A stretch of DNA of 64,000 bases from Girardinichthys multiradiatus (GCF_021462225.1 NC_061797.1:41496147-41560146), one strand, 5' to 3'. Counted from the stretch's first letter, positions 8,946 to 21,639 are shown. Made by a program: numbers and translations. The notes: generated by a model not told the origin, from the letters alone.

Positions 8946-10865
8946 AAATCTTATATAGAAAACAGACAACATAAACAGCTTTATTATTCATATATAAAGT
9001 CTATGTTTTAAGGTGTTTCCTTCTCTGTTTCGAATTCACCCAATGCATAATTTACAGCACAACCCTCAGTGTGCATCATTTACAAGATGTGTGATGATCA
9101 AATATCAGCTGATTCTGTCACTGTTTCATATGCTTTGGATAACAGGTCATCAAGTTACCACATGAAAATTTTAGAGGCACAAAACCCTGCTGTCCAGTTG
9201 GGAGCCTGCACAAATCAATATTTACATGACAAAAATCAATTCAAACAGAAACTAAGATGTTCGCAGGGGAAGCACACATAATTTAGTTGCAGCTGGCTGC
9301 TATTACAGTACAGCACAACCACTATGATACTAAATGTTTTAAAATATTTATTAGTATACACACTGATAATGCACTCTAATGTTTATTAGTGTGCATTGAA
9401 TAATTCACACTGTTTAATAACATTAATTTATTCTTTTTGGAAGTGTGAGACCATACGTTCTCTGTGTTTTTCTCCTGTTATTGCTGGCCATGTTTTTGTC
9501 ACCACATCTGTGCATTCCAGTCATTTAACTTCCTTCTTGCTACAGGGAATAGAAGTTTGAAATATGTTAGAAAAACAACCCATTTGCATGGGGTGCATAA
9601 ATTTACTCTTGAGACTGTAGGCCAGAACTCCACATAAAAATGTAGACGAGTTATTGAACATCTGGAAGCAGGAAAGGCAACAAGAAGACAAGTTAGGAGT
9701 TATGGCTGCATGTGTTTGGCTCTTCCTCGCTCCCTGGCCTCTCTTGGAGCAGAATCCCTCCTTCTTCCTTGTTTCTGGCATCTTTATCCGAGGAAAACAG
9801 ATGGATTTGCTTTTCCCCGGATACACCCTCAATCGCAGTCCACATACACTCACACCCATACATATTACATGCATACACTCGCACACATATATAGAGTAAC
9901 ACACAACCAAAGGCACAAACAACTTACGGATCGTAGACATAGTGACTTTGACAAACAAATAGACTCCAGCGGGCACAGAAACAGCACTTGGGAGAAGGAC
10001 AGCTGAGCAAATATGCCCGGCCTTCATTTTTGGGATCCGAGAGGCGCTCTATCCACAACAGCAAATATTTTCCCTGCTGTCATTCTCTTTATTTTCTCTC
10101 CCTCATTCATTGAAAGTGTGCTACTGCAGTTCCAGAAAATGTTCTGCAAATTCAAAGCATATCCAGGAGCCTTTTTTTTTCTCATCTTTTACCTCCAGGA
10201 ACCACATACGGATTGGTGGAGGAAGTGTGAGGGAGGTGGGACCCTACCTGTCTCTTGAGAAAGATGAAATGTACATTTTGAGACGTGAACACATCTGCTG
10301 CAATTTGGAGCTTTCTGATAGGACATGACTGGAGGCTTATTTTATTAGTGTAAATCTGTCCTTATGTGGAACACTGCCTCAGTGTTCCTGAGATATTTGT
10401 TCAAGTATTAGTCCCACAGTTAATGAACAATTTGTTCCATTGAGCAACGAACCACACAAGCAATCATGATCCATTCATGCCCTCGATAGAATGCCTTTTT
10501 ATGGTTGAGATGCCTGTTCAAGAAATTACATTGGAGTACCTTTGACAGTCAAAAGTAGGGCCCTATTAATTTCTCTGGGCTCAGAAGATGCAAAACATCC
10601 TTGTTAACATCAGTCTTGTTTCTCCTAATTGCAAACACGCAATCGGCACTGAACACGCAACTGGATTCACCCTCCAGTCCATAGTATGTTATCTCACTAG
10701 GTCTGACAAACACAGAGTCTGCTTTAATTGCTTAGACATTCATTAATTCAATAATATTTTGTCTTTTCAAAATATGTTGTAATCCAAACATTTGGCCAAA
10801 TGTCTGTTTCTCAATTTAAACTGATTAGGGATTAAAGAGTTTTGATGTGTATAGCTGCATATAAC
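8946..10865. other. Non-coding stretch, nothing identified
   Basis: Contains a 168-codon open frame on the minus strand (9521-10027). It overlaps low-complexity ACAC/CATA sequence and shows no domain, splice context or codon bias that I would trust. The rest is A+T-rich unique-looking DNA. Confidence 0.5.
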
Positions 10866-11220
10866 ACATTTGGTAGCACTGTTGCCCTGCAGCGTGAAGG
10901 TCCTGGGTCTGAATTCTGGCCTGGGGTTGTATCGGCATAGATTTTGCATGTTCTCCCTGTGCATGCATGGTTTTGCTCTGGGTACTCTGGCTTCCTCCAA
11001 CAGTCCAAACATGATTATTAGGGTAATTTGTCTCTCCAACTTGTCCTTTAGTTTGAGTGTGGGTGTGCATGGTCGTTGGTCCTGTGTGCTTCTGTGTTGC
11101 CCTGTAAGAAACTGGCGACATGTCCAGGGTGTACCCTGCCTCTTTCTCAATGAGATAGGCACCAGACCTTGCAAGGCTAAAGGGTACAAAAAATGGATGA
11201 AAGAACAGATTTTCAACAGA
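10866..11220 (+). mobile_element. SINE with an L2-type 3' region, long copy
   Basis: Full-length copy with 'tggtagcactgttgccctgc' (head), 'ttgcatgttctccctgtgca', 'tggcttcctccaacagtcc', 'actggcgacatgtccagggt' and the tail 'aaaaatggatgaaag'. It interrupts the left copy of an older duplicated sequence whose partner is at 15955-16115. Confidence 0.7.
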
Positions 11221-11345
11221 TAAATGAATTGAGTCTTAATATTTTCTGCAGATGAAGCCAACATTGTTAAACATGTAGAACATGTAAGCAATAACAGTTG
11301 CTGCTATTTTTCTATTTATGTATGACAATTATTGTGATCTGAAAC

Positions 11346-12279
11346 AGCTTTACAAAGTGATACTTTGGCAGCAATGATACTCAGTTTTGTTCTTCCTGAA
11401 TGCAGACATGCTGTCCACACTGCCCATACAACTGCTTCACTGGTTGGGGAAAAAAACTGTTTCCAGTGTGATACCAGCAAATAGTGGAATCAAACATTAA
11501 GCCATCTGTGAAAAAAGATGAAGATGTAGAAAGGATTGTTTCCAAAACCGCTTAATGATCCTAAACACACTTCAAAAAGGAAAAATGTTTGTTTAAAAAA
11601 ATCATAAAATCTGTGAATAAAACTGAAAGAATAGTCAAGCGAAGATAAGCAAATTTCCACCCACAGAACTAGCATTTAGCAGTAACAATAAATACAAACC
11701 TGCAAACAAAATCTGAAAGATTACAAGAAAAGTTCAATTCAATAGTGCAAGCATTGATACTTGCTGTGATGGTATTAAGTAATAATGATAAGCCGTCTGA
11801 AAAAGCAAATAAGCTGTTTCAATCAGACTTTCCCTAGTTGATACCTTTTTTTTTTTTTTTTGCTGTGGTTCTGACTCTTGGATAGTATTAGTTATTTTAA
11901 AACCAAAACATATGAAGCATATTTCCTGATCTCCATTGATGCATCATTCTTAGACTAATTTTACAAAACTTTTAAAAGTCAGCCACATGGGGTGAGACAG
12001 TTTGATGTTAGGGCCCAGCTTTACGTGACAGTTATCAGGTTTGGGTTTGGGATGGAGACTGTCATTTGCTCAAATTCAAGGCCAAAACTTTTAAGGATAA
12101 TTCAAAAGGAGTTGGTTTAGCTGCGCCAATGTGTAATGCTGTAAAACAAGAGGTGAAAGGTGTTGATTCTTTTGGGACGTGATTCCTATCTGCCTTTCAT
12201 CCATGAGGGTTATTTGTCATTAGTGGGCAGTGACGAAAAGACGCGGGTCAGGATAATGAGAGACACATGGGTGTTTCAC
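11346..12279. other. Non-coding stretch before the Gypsy relic
   Basis: No gene or nameable repeat is visible. A T17-type homopolymer lies near 11846. Gag of the downstream retrotransposon would be expected here, but I cannot read one. Confidence 0.4.
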
Positions 12280-12794
12280 TCCTTTATTTGAGCCGATGTG
12301 TTACCACTGTCCGATGAGTCCGAGACAGGCATGTGTGTTCCGGTCCAGGGTAAGAGGATGAATGTGCTTTTTGTCCCATTGCATGAAGTGTCTCTTAAAT
12401 GGGAATTGTTTGATGGTGACACATCGTTGGCAGTGTGCCCTGCAATGCCAGTTGAAGGCATCTCTGTGATTTCATGTAACTGTTTAGCAGGTGCGCGTTT
12501 GTGGACGGATGCTACCTAGTTAACTGTGTAAGTTGAGGTGAAGCCAGTGTCACATCTAATTTCGGGGACAGATGAAAATAGCAAGAAGTTCCCAAATGTA
12601 TTTGCAGCGTGTGCAATAACTTGTGCCATCATGCACACTCAGGGTGGGAAGGAGGAGAAATATGTGAAAAATTTTCACTTGCCTTTGTCTTATTTTCCCA
12701 TATCTCTGTCTAGTAGTGAACTGGCGGCGGAGCTGCAAGCTTACCTGTCTTAAAAGGACCTTTTTGATCAGGTGTGCCCAGCGAGTGAAGTTTT

Positions 12795-12842
<48 letters not shown>

Positions 12843-13830
12843 TCATTCAGGATTTGCTGTTGGTGAGAAAATGGTTGCCACATGCTGGCGTTGTTGGTGA
12901 TCCTGTGTTTCAATTCATTGTGCCCAGTAAACCTCACTGCTATGTTGAACGTTACACATGATGAGTCTGGGCACCTTGGTGGTGGGAAGACATATGATCA
13001 GTTCCTGAGACATTTTTTTCATACATTAAGAAGTGTCATGTTTGTCAGGTCACTGCCAAGCCAAATGAAGTTTTGATGCATTCCCATTGAGTCCAATTGT
13101 GCCAGCTTCTGAGCTGTTTGACTTAATAATTGACTATGTGGGCCCGATCAACGGCTGGGTCATTCTATCTGCATACAGTGATGTGTCAAGTTACACGGTA
13201 TCCAGCTGCCTATCCCTTATGCACAATAATTGCTAGGGCAGTGGTGTGCACACTTACCCTTTTCATTTCGGTTTTGGCATTTATAAAGTGATACAGTTGG
13301 ACCAAGGCACCAATATTCATCACCTTTGTTGAGTCAGGTTGCCTTGGCTGGTGTTGTCTGCCCGGGAGGTCACCCAGGAGAGCACAGGGTTTTGCCCAAA
13401 TGAACTGGTTTTTGCACACACAGTAAAGGGTCTTTTGGTCATCATGGCAGACAGTATGAAAGAGTCTGATTCACTGAAAAACTTGGTTCACTATGTGAAT
13501 GGGTTTAGAAGATGTCTGTATGTAGCAAGGGAGCTGGTTAAAGAGAGAATCACTGCACCACAGGCAAAATTGAAAGTACTATTTGATCGGCGCTCTGAGG
13601 TGCACTTGGTTTTGCCTGGTAGTCAAGTGTTAGTCCTGGATCTTATCGTTTCCTCTCCCTATTAAGTTAAATTCACTGGTCCATATACAGTTATTAAAAG
13701 GACTTATGATAAAAAAATATTTAATCTTGATGCTGGCTTGAAAGAAAAGACACAATTGTGTCATGTGAACTTGTTAAAACCGTACTATGCTCAAGCAGCA
13801 AAGCACTTCGAAGGCCTATTGTAATTGCTC
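12280..13830 (+). pseudogene. Ty3/Gypsy retrotransposon pol relic (protease edge and integrase)
   Basis: The first open part (12298-12750) ends in a retropepsin-like 'CPAMPVEGISVISCN.LAG' and a 'KKFPNVFAACAIT' linker. After a CA/GT repeat, the integrase zinc-binding region shows as 'HDESGHLGGGKTYDQFLRHF' near 12958-13018. The integrase C-terminal part is the clearest piece (13339-13830): 'STGFCPNELVFAHTVKG', 'YVNGFRRCLYVARELVKE', 'GSQVLVLDL', 'FTGPYTVIKRTYD' and 'QLCHVNLLKPYYAQ'. Reverse transcriptase and RNase H, which should lie between protease and integrase, are entirely missing. Several stops and shifts occur in the integrase core. No LTR pair was found. It is a dead fragment. Confidence 0.8.
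12799..12840. repeat. (TG)21 microsatellite
   Basis: Uninterrupted TG dinucleotides placed inside the Gypsy relic, at the point where reverse transcriptase has been lost. Confidence 0.95.
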
Positions 13831-13849
13831 CGTTTATTATCATTATTCA

Positions 13850-15945
13850 GGCAATAAATGAATTGCCTTTTTCGCGGCTTTAACATATTCAAAAAGTCAG
13901 CAAATTTGGCGGAGCCATCAGTCGTGGTGAAAATTTAGGTATTTTAAGGGTTTCACAAAAGTCTAAATAAAAATGGCTCAACAGCGCCCCCCTGAAATTT
14001 TCAAAAAAGCCTCCGCATTGACCTTACTTTATCGTAGAGTTATGAAATTTGGTAAACTTGTAGAACTCCCCGAGAACTACCTAAAACTCTCTTGCACCCA
14101 CATCCTACACCAAACAGGAAGTCGGCCATCTTGGATTGAAGTTTGGATTTGGACCACAGTTTTTGCCGTTTATAGCCTTCGTATTTGATCGAACTCCTCC
14201 TACAGATTTTGATCGATCGGCTTGAAATTTGGTCAGTTTGCTCAGAAGCGATGGGGAATCTAAAGTTATCAAAATTGTGATTTTTTGAGCATGGTGAGGG
14301 GGCGGAGCCTGTCCTCAAACGTTGACGACTCGCCAAACAATTTGAAATTGTTATAGTTCTTACAAGGAAAGTCGCAGAGACACAAAACCTTCTGGTATTG
14401 ATCCACATGTGGTCCCGAACAATATTCAATGGTCAAATCCTGACATCATCTAAGCTCCGCCCCCTGAGAACAGGAAGTGTCATGTTTTACTGTGAAAGGT
14501 CCAAATTTTACCTCCTTCACCTAATCAACACGAAACTGTCCCCAGTGACAGATAACAAGATGGTCTAAAGTAAGTTTGGAACACACAGACTTTATGCGGG
14601 AGGGTGTGGCCATGGCGGCGTGGCGAGGACAGACGTCACGCCATGGCCTTACGTTTGCCTCTGATTTCCACATTTCTAAGCCAATCCCCACCTTACTCAA
14701 TACAATTGATATTGGTCCAGCCCCCTACAGATATCCAGTGAAATAATTGGTGGGCGTGGCCTAATTGCTCCACAGCACCCTCTAGAAGCACTAAAACAAC
14801 CAGCCCCAAGGCATGTTTTGTCCGAGGTTTATGAAATTCAGTACACCTATGTAACTTCTCAGGACCTACAAAAAAGTCTCTTGGACCCATTGTCCAAACC
14901 CCACAGTAAGTCGGCCATTTTGGATCAAAGCCGCCATTTTCTATCGTTTATACATGTCGAATCTGAGCAAACTCCTCCTACAGCTTTTGACTTACAGACT
15001 TTGAAATCAATGAGTATAGTCTTAAGGCACTGGGGATCAAAAGTTATCAAAAACTTTTTGCTACATGAAAGTATGTGGGCGTGACTAAGCCTCAAAATCT
15101 GACTTCTCGCCATGAAACACAAAACTCTTATGGTTTCTACAAAGAAAGTCACAGAGACATGAAACCTTCTGGGATTGATCTGCCTCTGGGCCTTAACAAT
15201 ATTCACTGATCAGATGCTGACATCATCAAAGCCCCGCCCCCTCAGAACAGGAAGTGTCATGTTTCACTTAGTGTGGGCCATATTTGATTTCCTTCAACTA
15301 ATCAACATAAAACTGTCTCCAATGACAGATAACACGACGGTCTAACTTGGTCTCCAGTACTAACAGGTTTGGCTGGAGGGTGTGGCCGTGGCGGAGTGGC
15401 GAAGTCTAATTTCACGCCACGGCCATATTTTTGGCTCTAAATTACACATGCATGGTCCAATTCACTCCAAACTGATTATGGTTTATCTTTGTCGGCCCCC
15501 AAACAGCTCTATTGGATTACATTGAAATTTGGATCAATAGCACCCCCGAGGACACTTCAAAGGCTATATGTCCCTCATACATCATTAGATCCACTTGAAA
15601 TTTAATGTACATCATCATGGATCAATGCTGGACATGTTGACATAATCAATTGACAACATTATTTTAGCCACGCCCACTAACTAACAAGTAAGTGCAGCTT
15701 GTATTTCGGCCAAAATTGGAACATTTCTTGCCAGAGCAGAATTTAACATGACCAAAGAATGTATGAAAGGTGGCTCGCAGCCCCACCTAGTGGGAACATG
15801 TGGAATGGAGTGGCAGGCTCCTCAGTGGCATGGAGGAGGCGGTGCCAGCCTCCCGCGGTCGCTACACAGGGCGAGGGGCGCTTGGCTGCGAGGGCCTTCA
15901 ATGCTGCTTGCAGCTTTAATTTGATATTAAATCTTTTCTTAATGT
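13850..15945. repeat. Array of a roughly 780 bp diverged module
   Basis: Landmarks recur in the same order at constant offset. 'aagtcggccat(c/t)ttggat' is at 14118 and 14908; 'aactcctcctaca' at 14191 and 14970; 'aaagttatcaaaa' at 14261 and 15041; 'cgccccct.agaacaggaagtg' at 14458 and 15236; 'gtgtggcc.tggcgg.gtggcga' at 14604 and 15380. A third partial unit starts near 15538 ('agcacccccgagga'). The 5' edge has 'cgcggctttaac' and the 3' edge 'cttgcagctttaat'. No transposase or RT is readable. It matches a type of repeat I have seen in other teleost genomes, but I cannot name its class. Confidence 0.65.
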
Positions 15946-15954
15946 TTTTAATAT

Positions 15955-16115
15955 GACAAAATGTCCAGATACCTGTCTAAATCTTACTTTAAACTGATAT
16001 ATGATTAAAGAGTTCCAGTGTGTTATGCTGATGAAGCCAACACTGTTTAAATCAAACATGTAAGCAAATAAGGGTTTCTGTTACATCCCTGTCAATAGAT
16101 GACAACTATTATGAA
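15955..16115 (+). repeat. Right copy of a diverged direct duplication
   Basis: Shares ordered blocks with 10800-10865 plus 11221-11345: 'tttaaactgat', 'gattaaagagtt', 'gatgaagccaaca.tgtt', 'aacatgtaagcaa' and 'gatgacaa(c/t)tatt'. In the left copy the SINE at 10866-11220 splits the sequence. Confidence 0.55.
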
Positions 16116-16149
16116 AACGCTTCAATCAGATATAGTTCAGCAATGGCTG

Positions 16150-17785
16150 AAAAATATGGAACAGTATGCCGTTGTGTTATGGTGGAGGTAGTATGTGCTA
16201 TGATAATTGTTGTATTGCATATTGCATACAAATTATTAGAGCGGGCAGTGGAAGCCACATTAATAATGATCTGAACAGCAAGTCTGTGGCTTGCTGTTCA
16301 CATAAAATATTATCCAGACGGTCCAGGATGAATAATACATCCAAATGCATGAATGTGAATGCCAAAACAGTCATTTACAACAACTATGTGGAAAGTTAAG
16401 ATATTAAGGACAGTCTTTATCCACTATCTCATTAGCAGTGAAGTGAAGAGTAGAATTACTTTGTTCCTATTATAAAGAAGTCATTGGGCAGTCTTCCTGC
16501 TGCTAAACAGATCATCATAATTGTGAGGGATGCAAGAAGGATGCATTTCTGCTACAATCCTTTCATAAAATCAGACACAGGATGGGAAATTGAGTTTTTG
16601 GCTTGTTTACCTGTCATCATTAAGAAGAGAAAATTGAATAATCGAAAATTACTTTAGCTTCCGTACAATTGCATTCTGCATTATTCAGCTAAAAGTAATT
16701 GGGAAAAGTTGCTTGTGTGCCAGCAAATTTTTAGCTATGCTTTAAAGAGACAATCAGCAAAGATAAGAGCAGATTGCTAAAATCTTTCTGAATCTTTCTA
16801 TGATGCATTTAAACTCTTGTTACAAAAACAGCAAACAATTTAAAAGGCAAAAGCCTTTGTAGCCTATTATATGATTTAAGCTGTTATGATCTGATGTACT
16901 AATTTCAGCATTCGGCATAGCTCATTTGCCACATGTTGATTCTGACCCGAACAGAGAAAGAATTAACAAAGGCACAGATTACAAATACAGCAGTGGGGTT
17001 TAAATTAAACAGTTAAAAGAGATTGCGATATAGTACCAAACAGACCTGGGCTGCTCCATTAAGAAAAAAAAACACATGAACAATCTGTTGACGTCAATAG
17101 ATGCAATTATTTTCTTGAACATGCTGACAGAGCTTAATCTTCTTAATCTTAATGTTAATTACTGACATTCTGGGTAAAGAAATGTGATATACCTTGAATC
17201 TCCAGGCCAAGTTAGAGTGGCTCCATTTATGACTAATCAAATGCATTAATATTTTAAAACATTAGTGACCTATTTAAAACTAGAATTATTTCAGCCACTA
17301 CAGAATAAAGTGAAAACTAAGTGTTGACTTGGTGTCAGTTGTAGGCATTAAATGTAACTGTAAATTTAAAGAATGGTCCAACCTTGACATATCTCAAAAC
17401 AGATTTTTGTTTCTTTTAGACAAAAAAAATGAAACTCTATTTATCTGTTGTTTGAATTATTTAAAATAAGTAGTGTAATTTTCTTTTCTAATTAATGTTT
17501 AATACAGAAGATAGGTTAGTTAAAATAGAGAGATTTGAAAGTCAACAAGGTTCATTTTGAATTTCTGTGTCAAACGTGAGATATCCATAACAAATACTGT
17601 GGTCAAGTAAGTGTAATTTGTACCAGGCCACTTCGGGCCAATGGTCCGTAATTTTATAATCGTTTATCGGACCTGTGGCATTATGTCTCAGACAGCCGGC
17701 TGTAGAGGGGGCAGAGTTATGAAATGGTGATGAGTTGCATCTAGAAGTGAAAGAGGCTGCTGGATGGACCTCAATCAAATCCAAA
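16150..17785. other. Non-coding stretch, no gene seen
   Basis: A+T-rich, without open frames of interest or recognisable repeats. Homeodomain-type TTAATTA cores are scattered (for example near 17154) but are expected by chance in such DNA. Confidence 0.5.
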
Positions 17786-17789
17786 CGAG

Positions 17790-18980
17790 TGGGGATGGTC
17801 GATTGGGATCATCTGCCAAGGAACATGTTTGAGAAACCTTCAACACACCATTGAGGAAAGTTTTACTCATTTTTGGTTGGGGACATGGAATAGGAATGGA
17901 CCATTTTCAGAATCTCCATTGCAGACGTGGCTTCCAGAAGCTGTGGCCTAAAGGTCATTGGTGTCTGTCAAGGCAGTAACCATAGGTGAACGTTACTGTT
18001 GATGGTAGCTGTAAAGTTGTAGGAAGAGGTCTTGAGGGCTTGTTTGTTTCTGGGGACTTCTGAAACACCAGGCAAGTACTGTGGAGCAGCAGGACTGTGT
18101 GGTTTCAGATAAAATACCTCAAGTATTGGAAGAATTTAGAGATACTATGGGAATTTTTTGGTTTTGATCTTTGGTTAAGGGAAGACCTGTTAATAAATAT
18201 TAGGGTTTTGTTCATTGCTGGAAGGAGCATTTCTTCTTAATTCATGTCCTCCCAGAGGAAGTGGTTAAAAAAACTCCCTGGCATCAGGGTGCCAAGAGTG
18301 GACGAGATTTGTCCCAAGATGCAATGCATCAGATCTTAACTCTCACAGCGGTACCGAGGAAGTCATGGGAATTTGGTTATCCAGTTCACATGTGTTTTGT
18401 GGATCTGGGGAAAAGTAATGATAATTTTGCAAAGAGCCTGTCACCAGGAACCACCTGTGCTAAAAGGGTATTGTGTGCCAGGAATGTTCTGAAGGGCTCT
18501 CTGGTTCTTGCATAACCAAAGCAAAAGCTGTCCAGGTAGAGTCCCTCGTCCATTATCCTTTATGTGGTGTTTATGGACAGGATGTTTGGTTTCGGAAACA
18601 CCTTCCTCTCCAAAACCCACAGGGCTTACTCTTTGCAGATGGGGTTCTGTTGAGATCTTTAGGCAATAAACATTTGTGTGCAGTGGAGTGGTTCTCAGCT
18701 GAGTGTGAAGTGGCAAGAATGAGGGCCAGATCCTTTAATTCTGAGGCCGTTGTTCTCAGCTAGTAAAAGGTGGACTGCTCAATCCAGGTCAGGGTACAGT
18801 CTCTGCAGGACAGGGAAGTTCAACTATCCTGTTGTCTTCTTCATAAATGATGGTATGGAGTGTGAGATCAACAGACAGATTGGGACTTCATCTGCAGTAA
18901 TGTGGGTGCTGCTCCGGTTTGTCCTCCATGATGGGATCAAAGCAAAAGTTTTTGCATATGATAGCAGGGGAGTTAGGCAG
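17790..18980 (+). pseudogene. LINE ORF2 reverse-transcriptase relic
   Basis: Decayed RT coding sequence on the plus strand. Readable pieces are 'GYPVHMCFVDLGKSND' (motif A region, expected FVDLEKAFD) at about 18379, a 'FMDR' block near 18570, 'LSVKWQE' with the framing of the post-YADD region near 18705, and 'MECEINRQIGTSSAVMWVLL' near 18855. The order matches the fish LINE whose later part appears reversed at 8480-8945. Multiple stops and shifts are present. Confidence 0.55.
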
Positions 18981-19281
18981 GCCTGCAGACACAACATCTT
19001 CTTGGACTGGGCATTTGAAATTTCTTTTTTTTTTTTTTTTTACCGTGTCCTGTCTGGCAGAGAAGCACTCACAATTGTTGTCTGAGTGTCAGAAAAAAGC
19101 CCAACAGATTTACTTTCACAGCTGGAGGATTACAGCTGATGCTTTAAAGCTCTGCTTGCTATTCATAAAAAGAAACTTTATTAGAAACTGCTTTGGGATT
19201 ATTTCAATTGTTACAGACACGGAGACAGAAATGGAAAGGGAAAAAAAAGAAGCACGAAAGAGAGAGGGGGGCAAAAAGGAA

Positions 19282-19306
19282 AGACTATGGGCCTGCCCCA
19301 TAGTCT
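19282..19306. repeat. Perfect 10 bp hairpin
   Basis: AGACTATGGG, loop CCTGC, CCCATAGTCT. A third AGACTATGGG follows in direct orientation at 19313. Confidence 0.8.
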
Positions 19307-19309
19307 AGT

Positions 19310-20744
19310 AAGAGACTATGGGACTGTCAAATTTGTACATTTTAGGTAGTCTTTTTATTTTCATAATCAGTCTATTTCTAACAATTTTACTTGGCTTGTG
19401 TTTCAAAAAGTAGGACCCATAAAATGACAGCAGTTTTGTCTTTTTTTGTTTTGTCTTGCTTCACTCTCAGCACACTGAACTTCCTGTTTCTTCCAAAGCC
19501 CTCTTGGTGCAGTTGGTGCACTCATTATCACCCACTAACACAAGATACCCACAGGGCACCATGTGACACTATGGTGGCCTGTGCTTTGCAATTAATGGGA
19601 AAGGCATTTTGGGTTTTTTAATACTTGGACTTGGATTTTTGAGATGCAATGGAAGGAATCTGCTTTGAACTAAAACATGAACTAATTCCAAACTCAGTGG
19701 CAACGAATAATGTTCCAGCCTGTTGTCCCGGGATGTAAGCCATAAAAAGTTAGAACATATTTCAGGTGCCACATAGTTACTGCTTGGTTAATTCATTTGT
19801 AGTTATTACCATCCATACCATCATGGAACACAACAGAAACTACAAATGATTATGTTTCTATCATGCTCATATCCAATCTGTTCCTCCTCTCTTTCTATTC
19901 TTGTTTATTTTGCTTCTCCTCTTCTTTCTTTCTCTGTCCTTCCTCCTCTGGCCAGCTATGCTCTCATTTGTCACATTTACAATGGAAACATCCAAATTTA
20001 CAGATGCTATCAATTAATCACCTCCGCTCTAATTACAATCCAATTAACCTCTGTTTCCATGCGCCATGCTGCAGGACGGCCAGCACCCTTCCTATTCAAT
20101 CAATTTGCTTAGAGAGACAGAGAACGAGCGAGAGTGGGAAGCAAAGTGAGATTTAATGGAAGAAGAGTGAACTGTGGTGGAAAAGTAAGGAATGAACAAA
20201 CTATAAGGGCAGACCTGGCCAACCATATACTGTTGGTCAGTACTGTTTTATCTGTTCCTTCCCCTTTTGGTAAGGACCAGAATCCTGCAACATTCAACAA
20301 TATTTTGGATGTGTTTGGAGAGGCTTAGGGAAGCATGTCTGCTGATCAGCTCCATGAAACACAGCTGGGAATAAACTGAAGCACCAGCTGCGAGTACATA
20401 CATGCACATGTACTTGCTATACACAAACCTGAGCCCCCAAATAAAGGGTAAATGAGGGGGGTAGGCAGGAAAATATTAGAGACAGAAAGAACAAAAATTA
20501 GACCTAACTCAAGAGATAATGTCTCAGTGGAGGATCACAGGTGTGACAGAGAACAAGGAGAAAGCTTGAGGAGGAAAGAGTCAGAGAGAGACAGACGAGG
20601 AGGGGAAGGACAGGGATGGAGTGCTCTCGCTGCTTTTGACAGGAGGGTTGAAGAAAGAGGAAGGATATGTCCATTATAGATGCAACTGTTATCCTGATGC
20701 CCTGGGAAACCAGCCTGTCACCATGAACCACCTGTGCATTGCAT

Positions 20745-20745
<1 letters not shown>
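19310..20745. other. Non-coding stretch, no gene seen
   Basis: Short frames only. A block at about 20010-20090 with alternating TAAT cores and G+C-rich words looks more constrained than its flanks, but this is impression only. Confidence 0.4.

Positions 20746-20802
<57 letters not shown>
20746..20802. repeat. (GT)n microsatellite
   Basis: About 28 GT units without interruption. Confidence 0.95.
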
Positions 20803-20803
<1 letters not shown>

Positions 20804-20939
20804 TGAGGATGAGGCATATGAGCTATTATGATCACTAAAAGAACAAGGTTACACATTCTGTAAATGCACGTGTACACTTTAGAGAGTGTGTGCACATTCA
20901 CACACATGCTCATCCAGCTCCAACACAGATGGATATACA

Positions 20940-21245
20940 CCTTGACTATTAGCAGCTCTGGATTTACAGTGGCCCGTCAGCCTTCAGCTTTTAATGCCAC
21001 GTGGGGCCTGTTTTACAACTCTGCCCCAGGGCCCCAATCGGCTTTCAATTAGCAGGTGAGCTGCAGCCCTGTTCCCAATCAATAGCCCAGTACAGGAAAG
21101 CTGCAAGCACCCTGGGCCCCAGCTTGGAGGGAGGAAAGAGGAGGAAGAGAAGGAGAGGCTCGAAGACAGGGGAGCTGGCAAGAAAGGCTTATATGGAATT
21201 GTGCCACGCTGCTGGGCCAGAGGGCTGTTTGAATGGGTTGGACCT
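20940..21245. other. Candidate conserved non-coding element
   Basis: A G+C-richer, low-repeat block with words typical of vertebrate enhancers: 'cttttaatgccacgtgg' with the E-box CACGTG, and 'ggctttcaattagcagg' with a homeodomain core. It has no credible splice-bounded frame. This is inference from composition only; no alignment was made. Confidence 0.25.
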
Positions 21246-21639
21246 GTCACTTCCACTCTTTCTGCACGCATACTGACAAACACACAGGGCAACAAATGCA
21301 TTATGGGGAATTTCTTCCTTCCTTCAATTTAAGTGTTCAATTCCTAATTTTCCCATATTAACAAAGAAAAAAGAGAGTTCCCCTTAGGTGCAATTGAGAA
21401 AATAAAAGTTTACGTATTTACGGGAAGAAAATTTAATTATAGAAATATCAAGATATAATCTGCAATTTAATTTACAATAAAAAGTCTGCTTTGGTCACAA
21501 AGAAACTACTGTATGATAAACTGAATTATAAAGATAATTACATTTCTATCTCAGAAAGTTTCCCAAGGCTAAGACTTTTTATTTTAAAATGTTTACTAAG
21601 AAGAGAAATGCTTTCCTTTTTTGAACAGCTTATCCAACC

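Noticed and set aside
9521..10027. 168-codon open frame on the minus strand
   Set aside because: It overlaps ACAC/CATA low-complexity DNA, has no recognisable domain, and no splice or promoter context supports it.
14040..15206. Two related minus-strand frames in the 780 bp modules (both start MNIV)
   Set aside because: Similarity follows from the modules being homologous. Open length differs, and the frames do not extend through the unit.
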